A program made the translations under genes and the position numbers. 64,000 nt of DNA, from positions 35,308,001 through 35,372,000 of the forward strand of contig CM044320.1 of NCBI GenBank assembly GCA_024291935.2. The letters are read 5' to 3'. How positions within the stretch are numbered: the first letter of the stretch is position 1; every line of letters begins with the position of its first letter. This document shows positions 35,371 to 47,283 of the stretch, in pieces. The DNA is from Okapia johnstoni (lineage: Eukaryota; Chordata; Mammalia; Artiodactyla; Giraffidae). Under the pieces are notes generated by a model. It was given only the letters and a program-made list of their open reading frames with translations. It was not told the origin of the DNA and made no database searches.

Positions 35371-35461
35371 GCAAGTGTCTGTACCGTTTCCAGGAAGGAC
35401 ATTTCTCTTTTATATCCCAGACGTTCTTAAAGAACTCCTAATCTAAGCTCTTTTCTCACTG

Positions 35462-35717
35462 TTGTTGTTCAGTCACTATAGTGTCTGATTCTTTGGGATC
35501 CCATGGACCACAGCACACCAGGCTTCCCAGTCCTTCACTGTCTCTAGGAGTTTGTTCAAACTCATGCCCAATGAGTCAATGATGCCATCCAGCCATCTCA
35601 TCCTCTGTCACCCCCTTCTTCTCCTGACCTCAGTCTTTCCCAGCATGAGGGTCTTTTCCAATGAGTCTCTTCGTTGTTTGCATCAAGCGGCCAAAAGTAT
35701 TGGAGATTCAGCTTCAA
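35462..35717 (-). mobile_element. BovB 3' fragment
   Basis: Short reversed BovB 3' end from gttgttgttcagtcactat to ggagattcagcttcaattg, where similarity stops. More diverged than the next BovB. Confidence 0.88.
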
Positions 35718-35835
35718 TTGCTTGATTTTGGCCTCAGTAGAAATTTTTATCTTATCTTTGTTGTAATCTCTAACTTATCTCTTTAAATAACTAACTTTGG
35801 CCAAAATTGTGGGTTTAAACTTGGCTTCCTTTGAG

Positions 35836-37415
35836 TTCAGTTCAGTTCAGTCACACAGTCATGTCTGCCTCTCTGCGACCCCATGGACTGCAGCACGCCA
35901 GGCCTCCCTGTCCATCACCAACTCCTGGAGTTTACTCAGACTCATATCCATTGTGTCGGAGATGCCATTCAACCATCTCATCCTCTGTCATCCCCTTCTC
36001 CTCCCAAGTTCAATCTTTCCCAGCATCAGGGTCTTTTCCAATGACTCAGTTCTTCACATCAGGTGGCCAAATATTGGAGTTTCAGCTTCAGCATCAGTCC
36101 TTCCAATGAATATTCGGGACTGATTTCCTTTAGGATGGACTTGATGTATCTCCTTGTAGTCCAAGGGACTCTCAAGAGTCTTCTCCAACACCACAGTTCA
36201 AAAGCATCAACACTTTGGTGCTCAGCTTTCTTTATAGTCCAACTCTCACATCCATACATGACAACTGGAAAAACCAAAGCTTTGACTAGATGGACTTTGT
36301 TGGCAAAGTGATGTCTCTGCTTTTTAATAATCTGTCTAGGTTGGTCATAACTTTCCTTCCAAGGAGAAACATGTTTTAATTTCATGGCTACAGTTACCAT
36401 CTACAGTGATTTTGGAGCACACAAAAATAAAGTCTGTCACTGCTTCAACTGTTTCCCCATCTATTTGCCATGAAGTGATGGGACCAAATGCCATGATCTT
36501 CATTTATTGAATGATGAGTTTTAAGCCAGCTTTTTCACTCTTGTCTTTCTCTTTCATCAAGAGGCTCTTTAGTTCTTCTTTGCTTTCTGCCATAAGGGTG
36601 ATGTCATCTGCATATCTGAGGTTATTGATATTTCTCCCAGCAATCTTGATTCCAGCTTGTGCTTCCTCCAGCCCAGCATTTCACATGTACTCTGCTTGTA
36701 AGTTAAACAAGCAGGGTGACAATATACAACCTTGATGTACTCCTTTCCCGATTTGGAACCTGTCTGTTTTTCCATGGACATGTTCTAAATGTTGCTTCTT
36801 GACCTGCATGCAGATTCCTCAGGAGGTAGGTAAGGTGGTCTGATATTCCCATCTCTTGAAGAATTTTCCACAGTTTGTCATGATCCACACAGTCAAAAGC
36901 TTTGGCATAGTCAATAAAGCAGAAGTAGACGTTTTTCTGGAACTCTCTTGCTTTTTCGATGATCCAACAGATGTTGTCAATTTGATCTTTGGTTCCTCTC
37001 CCTTTTCTAAATCCAGCTTGAACATCTGGAAGTTCATGGTTCACATACTGTTGAAGCCTGGCTTGGAGAATTTTGAGTATTACTTTTCTAGCGTGTGAGA
37101 TGAGTGCAATTGTACAGTAGATTAAACATTCTTTGGCATGGCCTTTCTTTAGGATTGCAATGAAAACTGACCTTTTCCAGTCCTGTGGCCAATGCTGAGT
37201 TTTCCGAATTTGCTGGCATATTGAGTGTAGCACTTTCATAGCATCACCTTTTACAATTTAAAATAGCTCAGCTAGAATTCCATCACCTCCACTAGCTTTG
37301 TTCGTAGTGATGCTTCCTAAGGGCCACTTGACTTCTCATACCAGAATGTCTGGCTCCAGGTGAGTGATCACACCATTGTGATTATCTGAGTCGTGATAAT
37401 CTTTTTTGTATAGTT
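35836..37415 (-). mobile_element. BovB LINE, 5'-truncated, perfect 11-bp duplication
   Basis: About 1.6 kb of minus-strand BovB, from the ttcagttcagttcag tail to the start of the RT region (gtgataatcttttttgtata). cttcctttgag is present at 35825-35835 and again at 37416-37426, so the insertion ends are exact. RT motif A is readable as FIDYAKAFDCVDH in the frame 36703-37239. Motif C lies in another frame, and stops separate them. The endonuclease is absent. Confidence 0.95.
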
Positions 37416-37540
37416 CTTCCTTTGAGAGCTAAGGTGTAAAATTTCCTTCTTACTTGTTTCTCTTTCCTTTCTCATCACTTTCAAGGTAATTTTCTAAATC
37501 ATACAAACCATCTTTGTTTCTCTCTCTGAGAATTGTTTAG

Positions 37541-37745
37541 TCCTCCCAGGTGGCTCAGTGGTAAAGAATCCACCTGCCGAGCAGGAGATACAAGTTCCAT
37601 CCCTGGGTCAGGAACATCCACTGGAGAAGGCAATGGCAACCCACTCCAGTATTCTTGACTGGACAGAGGAGCCTGGTGGGCTACAATCCATGGGGTTGCA
37701 AAGAGTCAGACATGACTGAGCAACCAAGCACAGCACAGCACAGCA
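37541..37745 (+). mobile_element. Bov-tA SINE with (ACAGC)n tail
   Basis: Head tcctcccaggtggctcagtgg, body aatggcaacccactccag with a short deletion after attcttgactgg, end agagtcagacatgactgagc, then acagc repeats at about 37727-37744. Confidence 0.9.
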
Positions 37746-38592
37746 AGGTGTTGAATAAACTCTCATTGTACCTCAAAGTCTTCAGAATTTTAGGGAAAAT
37801 TCACGTCTGACATTTCAGGCCCCAGTTACAGAATACAGTCTGCCTGTCTTTTCAGTAATCAACAGTTACTAAAATAACATATTCAATTATATAAATTATC
37901 TGTTTTGTATGGTTATTTTTATTAACAGAAAAAATAAGAGGATAGAGTATAGAAAATAAGAGAAAGAAGATGAGGATAGAAAAGATGAGTACATATTTTC
38001 TCAATTCATCTTGGAACAAATTAAGAGAAGATGAGTCAAAGTATAACTTGCCCTTTACTTGAACCATTGAGTTTAGTTAGGGATAAAAATGACTGACATA
38101 ATTGTATCAGGGTGAACTCATAAATGTTCATCAGGCAGAACTAAGTTATTTTAACTCTAATATGAGGACAGAGTTGGGGTGTGATAGCTCTGAGTACAAA
38201 GAGGATTACTTATCCCAACACCTATTTTACTGAGATACATGTTTGGAAGACTTGAGGATATGAAAGCTGACACCACTAATGATGATGTAGGAGAAATATC
38301 AGGAAAGCATCTGGTTTCTGTGTTGCAAACTTCCTCAGTAATTTTGATGGCTCTATTACCTTCTAACACTATTTATTAAACAAGCATAAAAGCCCAATTA
38401 TGCATTGGTCAGCAGTGAGAATGAACTTTGGGTCCCTTAGGATCCTCTTCCTTGACTTACGCTTGGATTGACTGTTTTAATCCAGGGGATATATGTAGAT
38501 TAAAACTGAAGTAAATAGATTTTGATTTCAGCTTTTAGATTTGAGTATTTCAAAAGAAGAGGAGAAATAAAGGAAGCATTATAATCACTAAT

Positions 38593-38596
<4 letters not shown>
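37746..38596. other. Unrecognised sequence
   Basis: No gene or repeat family recognised. This is the left flank of the endogenous retrovirus. Confidence 0.35.

Positions 38597-38636
<40 letters not shown>
38597..38636 (+). repeat. (CA)n microsatellite at the ERV edge
   Basis: An uninterrupted CA run of about 19 units ending at the start of LTR homology. It masks any target duplication on this side. Confidence 0.95.
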
Positions 38637-38637
38637 A

Positions 38638-39380
38638 CTTTTTATTTCACCAAATTATGCTCACAGACAAGGGTTATCTTTGCAAGGAATATATTTAACT
38701 CCTGTTCACTGTGGAATTATAATTTATAACAGTATTTCACAAACCAATAGTATACAGGATAACACCTTTGAATAAACCAATAAAGAAATAAGATACTCCA
38801 AACTAATGACAGATTAATTACACTATTGTTCCAAATGAAGGAGAGATAAAAGAAATAAAGTCAATTTAGTACAGAGGTACCTTTCTCTGTGTTGTTTCTC
38901 AGAAGAGTCAGCTGACACAAGCAGGAGCTGACATCCAGCTGCTAGTGCAAACCAAAAGTTCCTTTTCTCTAGAGCACAATGTTTAACAGAACAGAGGCCC
39001 CAGTGTTGGTGAAAAAGATGGTCCCCTTCATGGAGCCAATGTACAGTTTTCACCAGTGTTGGCAAAGAGTAGCCTTGCCCTGGCAAGAACTGATGCTCTA
39101 AGGTCTTCAGAGAGCTATTTAAGTCAGCAAAGAGTAGCCTTGTCCATATTTAATGCTTTCAGAAAGTCTTCATATATTCTTGGTATTTAAAGTTTAAATG
39201 TCCATGACATCATAATTGTTCCTCCATGACTTCCATGTTAATAAGTACTCAGTAGCACAATTTGATGACACCATTCTGACTTGGCCTCCCCTACATGATC
39301 AAATTCATCCTTAGATCAAAACAACTTCACTTAAACTAGGAACAAGTGGATTTGAAATCATAACAAATCAATACATAAGA
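38638..39380 (-). repeat. Left (3') LTR of the ERV
   Basis: It aligns with 60252-61689 throughout. A hand alignment of about 168 bases (from tgttggtgaaaaa to aagtcttca) shows about 30 differences, roughly 18%. In minus orientation an ATTAAA lies in the tccatatttaatg block near 39145. LTR may really extend to about 39494, next to a purine tract at 39501-39510, in which case the right copy has lost its outer 100 bases. Confidence 0.8.
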
Positions 39381-39500
39381 ATCTATCCTGTGACCAAACC
39401 ACTCATAGACTAATTAATCCTAAAGGTCCAAAATCCCAAACAAATCTAAGTTCACAAAAATATCAATCCACCTTGTGACTCTACATCACTTACAATCTAA

Positions 39501-39510
39501 TTTCCCCTTA
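39501..39510 (-). other. Candidate polypurine tract
   Basis: Minus-strand taaggggaaa, a pattern typical of retroviral plus-strand primers, lies 7 bases inside a possible LTR start (TGTAAG on the minus strand, 39494 downwards). Placement is inferred; it depends on the LTR boundary. Confidence 0.35.
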
Positions 39511-39807
39511 ATTTCTGTCTTTGCTACTGCAAACGTTTTAAAATAAATATCTGATATTATCAGCAAAAATATAACAAATAATTCTTTAATATGGTGTCAC
39601 ATCCAATCACCAAAAGACCAAAATTTAAGTTTCTTAACCCACTCTGTTAAGCTTCCTTGACTATTGTATTTCCTTGTAAATGGCATTTTTATAAAACTCT
39701 AGGAGTTACCACATTGCATAGCACTAGCTGCAGCATCAGCATTCAAGGCTGTCATTATTTTAGGGAATGCATGTTTTTGTTTTCTTTCAAATTCTTGCAG
39801 TTATTTA
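39511..39807 (-). other. ERV interior, 3' end
   Basis: No readable frame. Interior by position between LTR and SINE. Confidence 0.45.
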
Positions 39808-40023
39808 TAGGGCTTCTGTAGTGGTTCAGACAGTAAAGAATCTGCCCTCCATGGGGGAGACCCAAGTTCGATCCCTAGATCGGGTAAGTCCCCTGGAAAA
39901 TGGGGTGGTAACCCACTCCAGTATTCTTGCCTGGAGAATCCCCACGGACAGAGGAGCCTGGTGGTTACAGTCCATATGGTCACAAAGAGTCGGACACAAT
40001 TGAAGCGACTTAGCACCCGTGCA
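39808..40023 (+). mobile_element. Bov-tA SINE in the ERV
   Basis: Plus-strand copy: agggcttctgtagtggttcag, B box caagttcgatccctag, end agagtcggacacaattgaag, cgacttagcaccc. Confidence 0.9.
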
Positions 40024-41266
40024 ACTTCTATTGTTACATTCATTACCTGTTCTGGTTTACACACCCTATCATGTTGTGTTCCTTATTTTCCCCTTGGCTC
40101 CATTAGATTAGGGTAAAACTTGTCTTCAAGCATGTCATCATGATTCAGTTTCCCATATTATATGTACCTGGTTGAGGAGGCATCATGGTCATGGGTATTT
40201 GTACCACAGGTACATTGAAAGGTCTAGCAGTAGTAACAGTATTTTGGTTCCATTCCATCAATACATCTGTAGGAACATGGTTTCCTTCTATCATAAGGGG
40301 CCTTTCTGTGGCCTGTTAAAATTGACTATCAATCTTTAAAAAAATATCTTTATCTTTTTGCGACTTCATTCCTTTCAGAATTATCCCTAACTGCTTTCTT
40401 CAAAATATCCAGTGCCCAGTCTGTCTCCCTCTGAAAATCATTTATGTTCTGTACAATGCTGCTGTTCATATCCATCTGTGGTCTAATGATGATAATATCC
40501 CCATTGTAAGTGTATTAAATTAGGATTGTCTGTTTTCAAAATTTTTGCAGTCCAAATTAATTTAAACAATGTGAAATTGTTAAAACTCTGCTGCCATCAT
40601 GACTCTAATTAGTTTTCCAACAAGTCCAATAGGAATGGTAGGGGTTTTCTTACCTTTAATGAATCATCCTTAGTATTGCTTATAGGTTAGGCATACAACT
40701 GGGTGGATAAAATTGACCACAAGTAGGGGGCCTATATCTGGCTCTAAGATCCTGTGTGTTGAATTTTAGAGTGTATGCTACTATAGTGGGCTCTTCTCTA
40801 CAATAAAAAGTTTAATAAGCATAGTTTCCCATATTCGGGGAGTCAAGACAGGAAGTCCCAGAGTGGACCACCATGAATAGTGATAAGCATTATATATTAG
40901 GTTTCCAATGTATCATCTATATACATTACATGGTATTCGCATTTACTTGAAGTCAAAGCATAGTGTCCATGGGCTATAGTTCACTTTCTAATGGGTCAGT
41001 ATGGGTTATATAATGTAAGTAGTGGGTACTGTAAGTGATCTAATGTGGGCTTATGATTGTTTAGTGTTAGAGCATCCCATGAATTATCATGAGGGTGTGC
41101 TGTAACTATATCTATTCTTAAGACATCATCACTGCTCATGACTGCAGTATGATACTTAGAATTTCAATGGTAAATTTTTGGTGTGATCTTCAAGTTGCTT
41201 ACAGGTCCAATATGTTTGATCTCAACTTTTTTACTTTTAACTCTAAATTTCCACCAGTCATCTATA
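40024..41266 (-). other. ERV interior, unassigned
   Basis: About 1.2 kb of old coding-like sequence on the minus strand. A short proline-rich reading (around 40160-40215) and an amphipathic-helix-like reading (around 40380-40470) are visible between stops. They could be from gag or env; I cannot assign them. Interior status comes from position between the LTRs. Confidence 0.4.
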
Positions 41267-41283
41267 GATTGCTTGTGCTTTCT

Positions 41284-42212
41284 TTTTTTTTTTTTTTTTT
41301 TGAGGTTGGTATTATTATTTTTTAATTAATTAATTTATTTTCAGTTCAGTTCAGTTCAGTCACTCAGTCATGTCCGACTCTTTGCGACCCCATGAGCTGC
41401 AGCACGCCAGGCCTCCCTGTCCAACACCAACTCCTGGAGCCCACCCAAACTCATGTCCATTGAGTCGGTGATGCCATCCAACCATCTCATCCTCTGTCAT
41501 CCCCTTCTCCTCCTGCCCTCAATCTTACCCAGAATCAGGGTCTTAATTGGAAGCTAATTATATTGCAGTGGGTTTTGCCATACACTGACATGAATCAGCC
41601 ATGGGTGTACATGTGTCCCCCATCCTGAACCCCCCTCGTACTTCCCTTCCCATCCCATCCCTCAGGGTCATCCCAGTGAACCAGCCCTGAGTGCTCTGTC
41701 TCATGCATCGAACCTGGACTGGCGATCTATTTCACATATAGTAATATACATGTTTCAATGTTATTCTCTCAAATAATCCCACCCTCCCCTTCTCCCACAG
41801 AGTCCAAAAGTCTGTTCTTTACATCTGTGTCTCTTTTGCTGTCTCGCATATAGGGTCATCATTACCATCTTCTAAATTCCATATATATGCATTAATATAC
41901 TGCATTGGTGTTTTTCTTTCTGACTTACTTCATTCTGTATAATAGGCTCCAGTTTCATCCACCTGATTAGAACTGATTCAAATGCATTCTTTTTAATAGC
42001 TGAGTAATATTGCATTTCATATATGTACCAAAGCTTTCTTATCCATTCATCTGCCAATGGACATCTAGTTTACTTACATGTCTTAGCTACTGTAAACAGT
42101 GCTGCAATGAACATTGGGGTACACGTGTCTCTTTCAATTCTGGTTTCCTCAGTGTGTGTGCCCAGCAGTGGGATTGCTGGGTCGTATGGCAGTTCTATTT
42201 CCAGTTTTTTAA
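41284..42212 (-). mobile_element. Ruminant L1 3' end, with nested BovB
   Basis: Reversed L1: T run (41282-41300), 3' untranslated region, then ORF2 C-terminal coding (ADEWIRKLWYIYEMQYYSAIKK within 41872-42057, given here as two overlapping short motifs ADEWIRKLW and YYSAIKK). Flanked by gattgcttgtgctttct (41267-41283) and gattccttgtgctttct (42213-42229), 16 of 17 identical. A BovB 3' piece splits it at 41341-41545. Confidence 0.95.
41341..41545 (-). mobile_element. BovB 3' fragment nested in the L1
   Basis: Starts cagttcagttcagttcag and ends aatcagggtctt, then L1 resumes with taattggaagct. In the two sister L1 tails of this window the ttattttaattggaag context (31.2 kb copy) is uninterrupted, which identifies the insertion. 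Confidence 0.93.
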
Positions 42213-42286
42213 GATTCCTTGTGCTTTCTGTTCCATAAATCATTTTAGACCAGTTTGAAATCTTTAAGGTGTCATTAGTATAATAT

Positions 42287-42416
42287 TGGAGAAGGCAATG
42301 GCAACCCACTCCAGTACTCTTGCCTGGAAAATCCCATGGACTGAGGAGCCTGGTAGGCTGCAGTCCATGGGGTCGCACAGAGTCGGACACGACTAAAGCG
42401 ACTTAGCAGCAGCAGC
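42287..42416 (+). mobile_element. Bov-A SINE monomer with (AGC)n tail
   Basis: Body only (tggagaaggcaatggcaacc to gacacgactaaagcgactta) followed by agcagcagcag. agtataatat at 42277-42286 is repeated at 42417-42426, a perfect 10-bp target duplication. Confidence 0.95.
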
Positions 42417-42436
42417 AGTATAATATAGATTTTCTT

Positions 42437-42806
42437 TGAACTGTGGTGTTGGAGAAGACTCTTGAGAGTCCCTTGGACTGCAAGGAGATCCAACCAGTCC
42501 ATCCTAAAGGAGATCAATCCTAGGTGTTCATTGGAAGGACTGATGCTGAAGCTGAAACTCCAATATTTGGCCACCTGATGCGAAGAGTTGACTCATTGGA
42601 AAAGACCCTGATGCTGGGAAGGATTGGGAGCAGAAGGAGAAGGGGACAACAGAGGATGAGATGGCTGGATGGCATCACCGACTCGATGGACATGAGTTTG
42701 GGTAAACTCTAGGAGTTGGTGATGGACAGGGAGGCCTGGCGTGCTGTGATTCATGGGGTCTCAAAGAGTCGGACACGACTGAGCAACTGAACTGAAGTGA
42801 ACTGAA
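42437..42806 (+). mobile_element. BovB 3' fragment
   Basis: Plus-strand end of BovB from ttgaactgtggtgttggag to the tail gaactgaagtgaactgaa. Truncated to the last 370 bases. Confidence 0.93.
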
Positions 42807-42978
42807 AATTCAAGGCTCCTGCTTTCCATGTGTTTGTATTTATATCTGAGTTGGATTTTGTGCATCCTAATACCTGTACTGGTTCTGCAAAATTTGTTTC
42901 ACCACTACTAGAATAATCAGACTGTGGCTTATATTCACAATATGTGTTCATCAAAGTAGAGTAAGAAATTTGGGGCAT

Positions 42979-43317
42979 TGCTGTTGCTGTTCAGTTGCTC
43001 AGTCATGTTCAACTCTTTGCTATCCTATGGACTGCATCATGCCATGCTTCCTTGTCCTTTACTATCTCCCGAAGTTTGCTCAAACTCATGTCCATTGAGT
43101 CGGTGATGCTGTCCAACCATCTCATCCTCTGTCACTCGCGTCTCCTCCTGCCCTCAACTTGAATCAGGGGGAATGGACTATTCACATCAGGTGGCCAAAG
43201 TATTGGAGTTTCAGTTTCAGCATCAGTCCTTCCAATGAATATTCTTGGCTGATTTCCTTTAGAATTGATTTGTTTGATCTCCTTGCTGTCCAAGGGACTT
43301 GGGCCATGGGCCACCAT
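42979..43317 (-). mobile_element. BovB 3' fragment with 12-bp duplication
   Basis: Reversed BovB end with internal deletions (one at ctcaacttgaatcagggg). aatttggggcat stands at 42967-42978 and again at 43318-43329, fixing both ends. Confidence 0.94.
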
Positions 43318-43609
43318 AATTTGGGGCATAAGTCACCACAATGTTTGGTTCATGGTTTTGTTACTTAGTGCTTCATCACATGGAGATTTAGCATAATTTA
43401 ATAAACCAAAGCTTAGATTACAATTTGTTGATGGCACTGTTATATTGATGTGTTTTGTTATAGTGCCAAACTAAGAGTTTGTATCTCTTTACTATGGTGT
43501 ATGAATGGTCTTATATATTCAGGCCTAGAGTAAACAATAAATATAGATTCTGTTCACATTGACTTTGGGCAGTACATTGATGATAGACATACTTACTAAA
43601 TTTTACCTG

Positions 43610-44470
43610 ACTGCAGAGTACATCATGAGAAATGCTGGGCTGGAAGAAACACAAGCTGGAATCAAGATTGCTGAGAGAAATATCAATAACCTCAGATATG
43701 CAGATGACACCACCCTTATGGCAGAAAGTGAAGAAGAACTAAAGAGCCTCTTGATGAAAGTGAAAGAGGAGAGTGAAAAAGGTGGCTTAAAGCTCAACGT
43801 TCAGAAAACTAAAGATCATGGCATCTGGTCCCATCACTTCATGGGAAATAGATGGGGAAACAGTGTCAGACTTTAATTTGGGGGGCTTCAAAATCACTGC
43901 TGATGGTGATTGCAGCCATGAAATTAAAAGACACTTACTCGTTGGAAGGAAGGTTATGACCAACCTAGATAGCATATTTAAAAGCAGAGATATTACTTTG
44001 TCAACAAAGGTCCATCTAGTCAAGGCTATGGTTTTTCCAGTGGTCATGTATGGATGTGAGAGTTGGACGGTGAAGAAAGCTGAGCGCCGAAAAATTGATG
44101 CTTTTGAACTGTGGTGTTGGAGAGGACTCTTGAGAGTCCCTTGCACTGCAAGGAGATCCCACCAGTCCATCCTAAAGGAGATCAGTCCTGGGTGTTCATT
44201 GGAAGGACTTATGTTGAAGCTGAAATTCCAATACTTTGGCCACCTGATGTGGAGAGTTGACTCACTGGAAAAGACCCTGATGCTGGAAAGGATTGGGGGC
44301 AGGAGAAGAGGACGACAGAGGATGAGATGGCTGGGTGGCATCACCGACTCGATGGACATGGGTTTGGGTGGACTCCGGGAGTTGGTGATGGACAGGGAGG
44401 CCTGGCGTGCTGCGATTCATGTGGCTGTAAACAGTCGGACACGACTGAGCGACTGAACTGAACTGAACTA
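43610..44470 (+). mobile_element. BovB 3' fragment, RT C-terminal part
   Basis: Plus-strand BovB from gcagagtacatcatgag to the gaactgaactgaact tail. Motif C reads [16 protein letters not shown] in the frame 43559-43876. After a frameshift near 43810 the 212-codon frame 43818-44456 continues through [20 protein letters not shown] to the C-terminus. Well preserved apart from that break. Confidence 0.94.
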
Positions 44471-45533
44471 ATGCCTCATTCCTTATTTTTGTACCACTGC
44501 TATTTTGTTCAAGAAACAAATCTTGGCCTTCTCCCGAGATTATCTATATTCTTAGATCTAGTCATACTGCCAGGTTTGCAGGCATCTCTGTAATGTTTAT
44601 CACTTAAAAATTTCTTTCAGATACACATTGTGACATACCTTTACCATTTGGGTAACCTATGGGATACTTATATATAAGACGGGCCAAGTTCATTTGTTTC
44701 ATAATTCAGATTTGTAAGTACCAAATGAAAAAATTCTGTGTTGCCAGTTGAGTTCAGAGTATGAAAGAGAATTAGTGTAGGGCTTCAAAAATACCTCATA
44801 ATAAAATTCTGTACTGAATGTGGTGGCAATGGTTGTCTCAGGTATAGTTCAGCTACCCTAATGGAACAAGTGAATCCATTCTGTGGCATGAATTCTAACC
44901 TCTGTGCTATCAGTGCTACTGTGTCCCTGTGGGATTCCTAAGTATAGAGGTTACTTTACATGGAAGTAGGGATAGTTTGTACTTTATTTTAGGTCCCTGT
45001 TTGGTGAGACCTGTAAGTATTTCATTAAATACATCATTGGTAAGTTGAGTGTACTTTGTATGGTCTGTGTAGCATTTTCTATTTCCTCTAATATGTGCTT
45101 TATTTCTTTTTCCCCATAGTCATAACGCTGTTATTGTCAGTCACTAAGTCCTGTCTGACTGTTTTAGAGCCCATGGCTTCCCTGTCCTTCACTGTCTCCC
45201 AGAGAGATAGTCCTGGGAGAGATTTCTCAGATGAGATAGTCCTTTAGATGAGTACTTTAAGTGCCAACTACATGACCCACTGCCTCAAGTGGTGGTTCTA
45301 CATGTGTCATGAGATTTGTCATCTTTTGTCCTGCCAGTTGGTAAAATGAATTCAAAGAGCATTCTACAAGGGTGAAGCATTGTTGCATTTCTACAAATGC
45401 ACTTGTGGGGCTTGTGTTTAGAAAGCACATGTAACCTGTTATTTTTTTTGGTATTTAAAGTATCTGGAATAGTCCCACCAGTATGGTAAATAGAATTTTC
45501 CTTTCACTGCATGTTTGATTCTTTCACAGAGTG
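44471..45533 (-). other. ERV interior, unassigned, with BovB scrap
   Basis: Old minus-strand interior sequence without readable frame. A degraded BovB 3' scrap in minus orientation lies at about 45126-45207 (ttattgtcagtcactaagtc, ggcttccctgtccttcactg). Confidence 0.45.
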
Positions 45534-45748
45534 TGTGTGCTCAGTTGCTCAGTCATGTCCAACTCTTTGGGACCCCATGGGCTTTAGCCTGCCAGGCTCT
45601 TCTGTCCATGGGATTTTCCCAGCAAGACTACTGGAGTGGGTTGCCATTTCCTCTTCCAAGAGATCTCCCTGACCCGGGGATCGAGCTCATGTCTCTTGCC
45701 TCTCCTGCAATGGCAAGTGGATTGTTTACCATTGTGACACCTTTCATA
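45534..45748 (-). mobile_element. Bov-tA SINE
   Basis: Reversed copy: gctcagttgctcagtcatgtcc at left, cccggggatcgagctcatgtc (reversed B box), ggattgtttaccattgtgacacc at right. Confidence 0.9.
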
Positions 45749-46149
45749 GCATGAGATATTAAACTAGATGTTTTACATTTCCCTGCAAAAGGGGTTTAAA
45801 TATTTTTCTAACAATGTTTTATTAACATGTGTATTTGTGGAAACTTGCATGATAGTTTGTAGTCATGCCTGATCTTGCTAAAGCCAAATACTTGTCTTTA
45901 TATTGTGTAAGATTTTGATCTACTAGGTAAGGATCAATGTTAGTACTAATTGGGCTAACGAGGTGTTTCACTAACAGATGAAGTATGCATAGGAGATGTA
46001 GCTACACTAGAACTTGGTGCTGAGATTGCAGAGGATGTTATTGACAGACGATAATAAACAATTTAAGCAGCACATGATACCTGGGGATACCAAATGGTGA
46101 ATAACTAGTCTCCAGATTTTGAATGAGCAGAACAGCAAGTTGGCCTAGT
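45749..46149 (-). other. ERV interior, unassigned
   Basis: No readable frame; assigned to the ERV by position only. Confidence 0.4.
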
Positions 46150-46440
46150 ACAGAGCTTCTTCAACTTATGATAGGGTTACATTGTTCAGCAAAAAAAGTC
46201 TCCAGCCACTTTTAACATGTTGAATCAGTCACAGCACCTTCTCCATACACTGCAAAATTTTTTCTTTCATTTCAGTTGCATTTTTACCTTTCTTGAAATA
46301 ATAAAGCATAATATACTGAAAATGTGGCTTTTTTCTTCCATTTTCAATATTAAAATGACCACACAAATATTCACCAATTTTGATGTTTTTTAAATGCATG
46401 CTGCTGTGACAGCTGTCATAATACAATCAAACAAAATTGT
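46150..46440 (-). pseudogene. Mariner transposase N-terminal remnant
   Basis: Minus-strand reading KPHFQYIMLYYFKKGKNATEM followed, after a frameshift near 46245, by an AVYGEGAVTDSTC-like stretch matches the DNA-binding N-terminus of mariner transposases. Stops follow soon after; the catalytic domain is missing. It is a different mariner lineage or segment from that at 9634-10620, where this part is lost. Confidence 0.7.
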
Positions 46441-47026
46441 TTTGAATAAAGCTAAGGACAACTAACCATTACTAGAACCATCTTATGGATAGATAAAGTC
46501 AACTCCTGCGGAGATGCATGTGGAGGTTTCCTCTGCTCGTCAGCTTCCTTCAGTTCTTGACTTCTCCATTGATCAAAGGTGAGTAAATGATGTCCATAAC
46601 AAGGAGAGTTTGGGCTTCATGATGCGGGTGATGTTGGTCATCCTCAGTTGCAATAATGTGACCAGGATGGTGATATATAGAGAGAGCAGACAGTGTCACA
46701 AATAGTAGAGCAGTATGTTGACCAGAGGGTGGCATTCTAGTTGGGAATAGTTGCACAACTGCTATTTTTGGTGATATCTGTGGAGTACCCATAGCTACAA
46801 TGAATATAGTATCCAGTAGTGAGTAATAAGCAAAACAGTGTGGCCAGTAGGCAGCATGCAGCACTGACCCACTTAGCAATGTTTATAAACTTTACAGATT
46901 ATCTTTATTTCACAGAGGCTAACAAAAGAAAAATAATCTGCAATTTTCCAATTCATTCTTGCTATTGTTCTTATCACTCAAGGAAATCTATAAGCATTGT
47001 GGCTATTTCTGGCAGTAATGCCCCAA
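46441..47026. other. Unassigned sequence inside the ERV region
   Basis: A 109-codon minus-strand frame (46550-46879) with clustered histidines and no recognised domain. It could be ERV or an old transposon remnant. I do not call it a gene. Confidence 0.3.
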
Positions 47027-47273
47027 ACAACAGAATGGGAAAGACTGGAGATCTATAAATGAAAATTAGAGATATCAAGAAACATTTCATGCAAAGATGG
47101 GCACAATAAAGGACAGAAATTGTATGGACTTAACAGAAGTGGAAGATGTTAAGAAGAGGTAGCAAGAACACACAGAAGAACTATACAAAAAAGATCTTAA
47201 TGATCCAGATAACCAAACGGTGTGATCACTCGCCTAGGGGCAGACATCCTGGAATGGAAAGTCAAGTGGGACT
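47027..47273 (+). mobile_element. Internal BovB fragment lacking its 3' end
   Basis: Plus-strand BovB from aacagaatgggaaagactgg to gaaagtcaagtgggactt, i.e. only the region just before the RT core. A BovB without its 3' end is not a normal 5'-truncated insertion. Confidence 0.88.
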
Positions 47274-47283
47274 TGCAACATGC

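Noticed and set aside
35204..35446. Proline/serine-rich 80-codon frame
   Set aside because: Translation of a pyrimidine-rich low-complexity tract.
38597..38636. CRISPR-like or other spaced repeat array from the many repeated blocks in the window
   Set aside because: The repeats are dispersed retroposons and simple CA runs in a mammalian genome; there is no repeat-spacer periodicity.
46550..46879. Histidine-rich 109-codon minus-strand frame as a gene
   Set aside because: No start context, domain or conservation evidence, and it lies among transposon and ERV debris.
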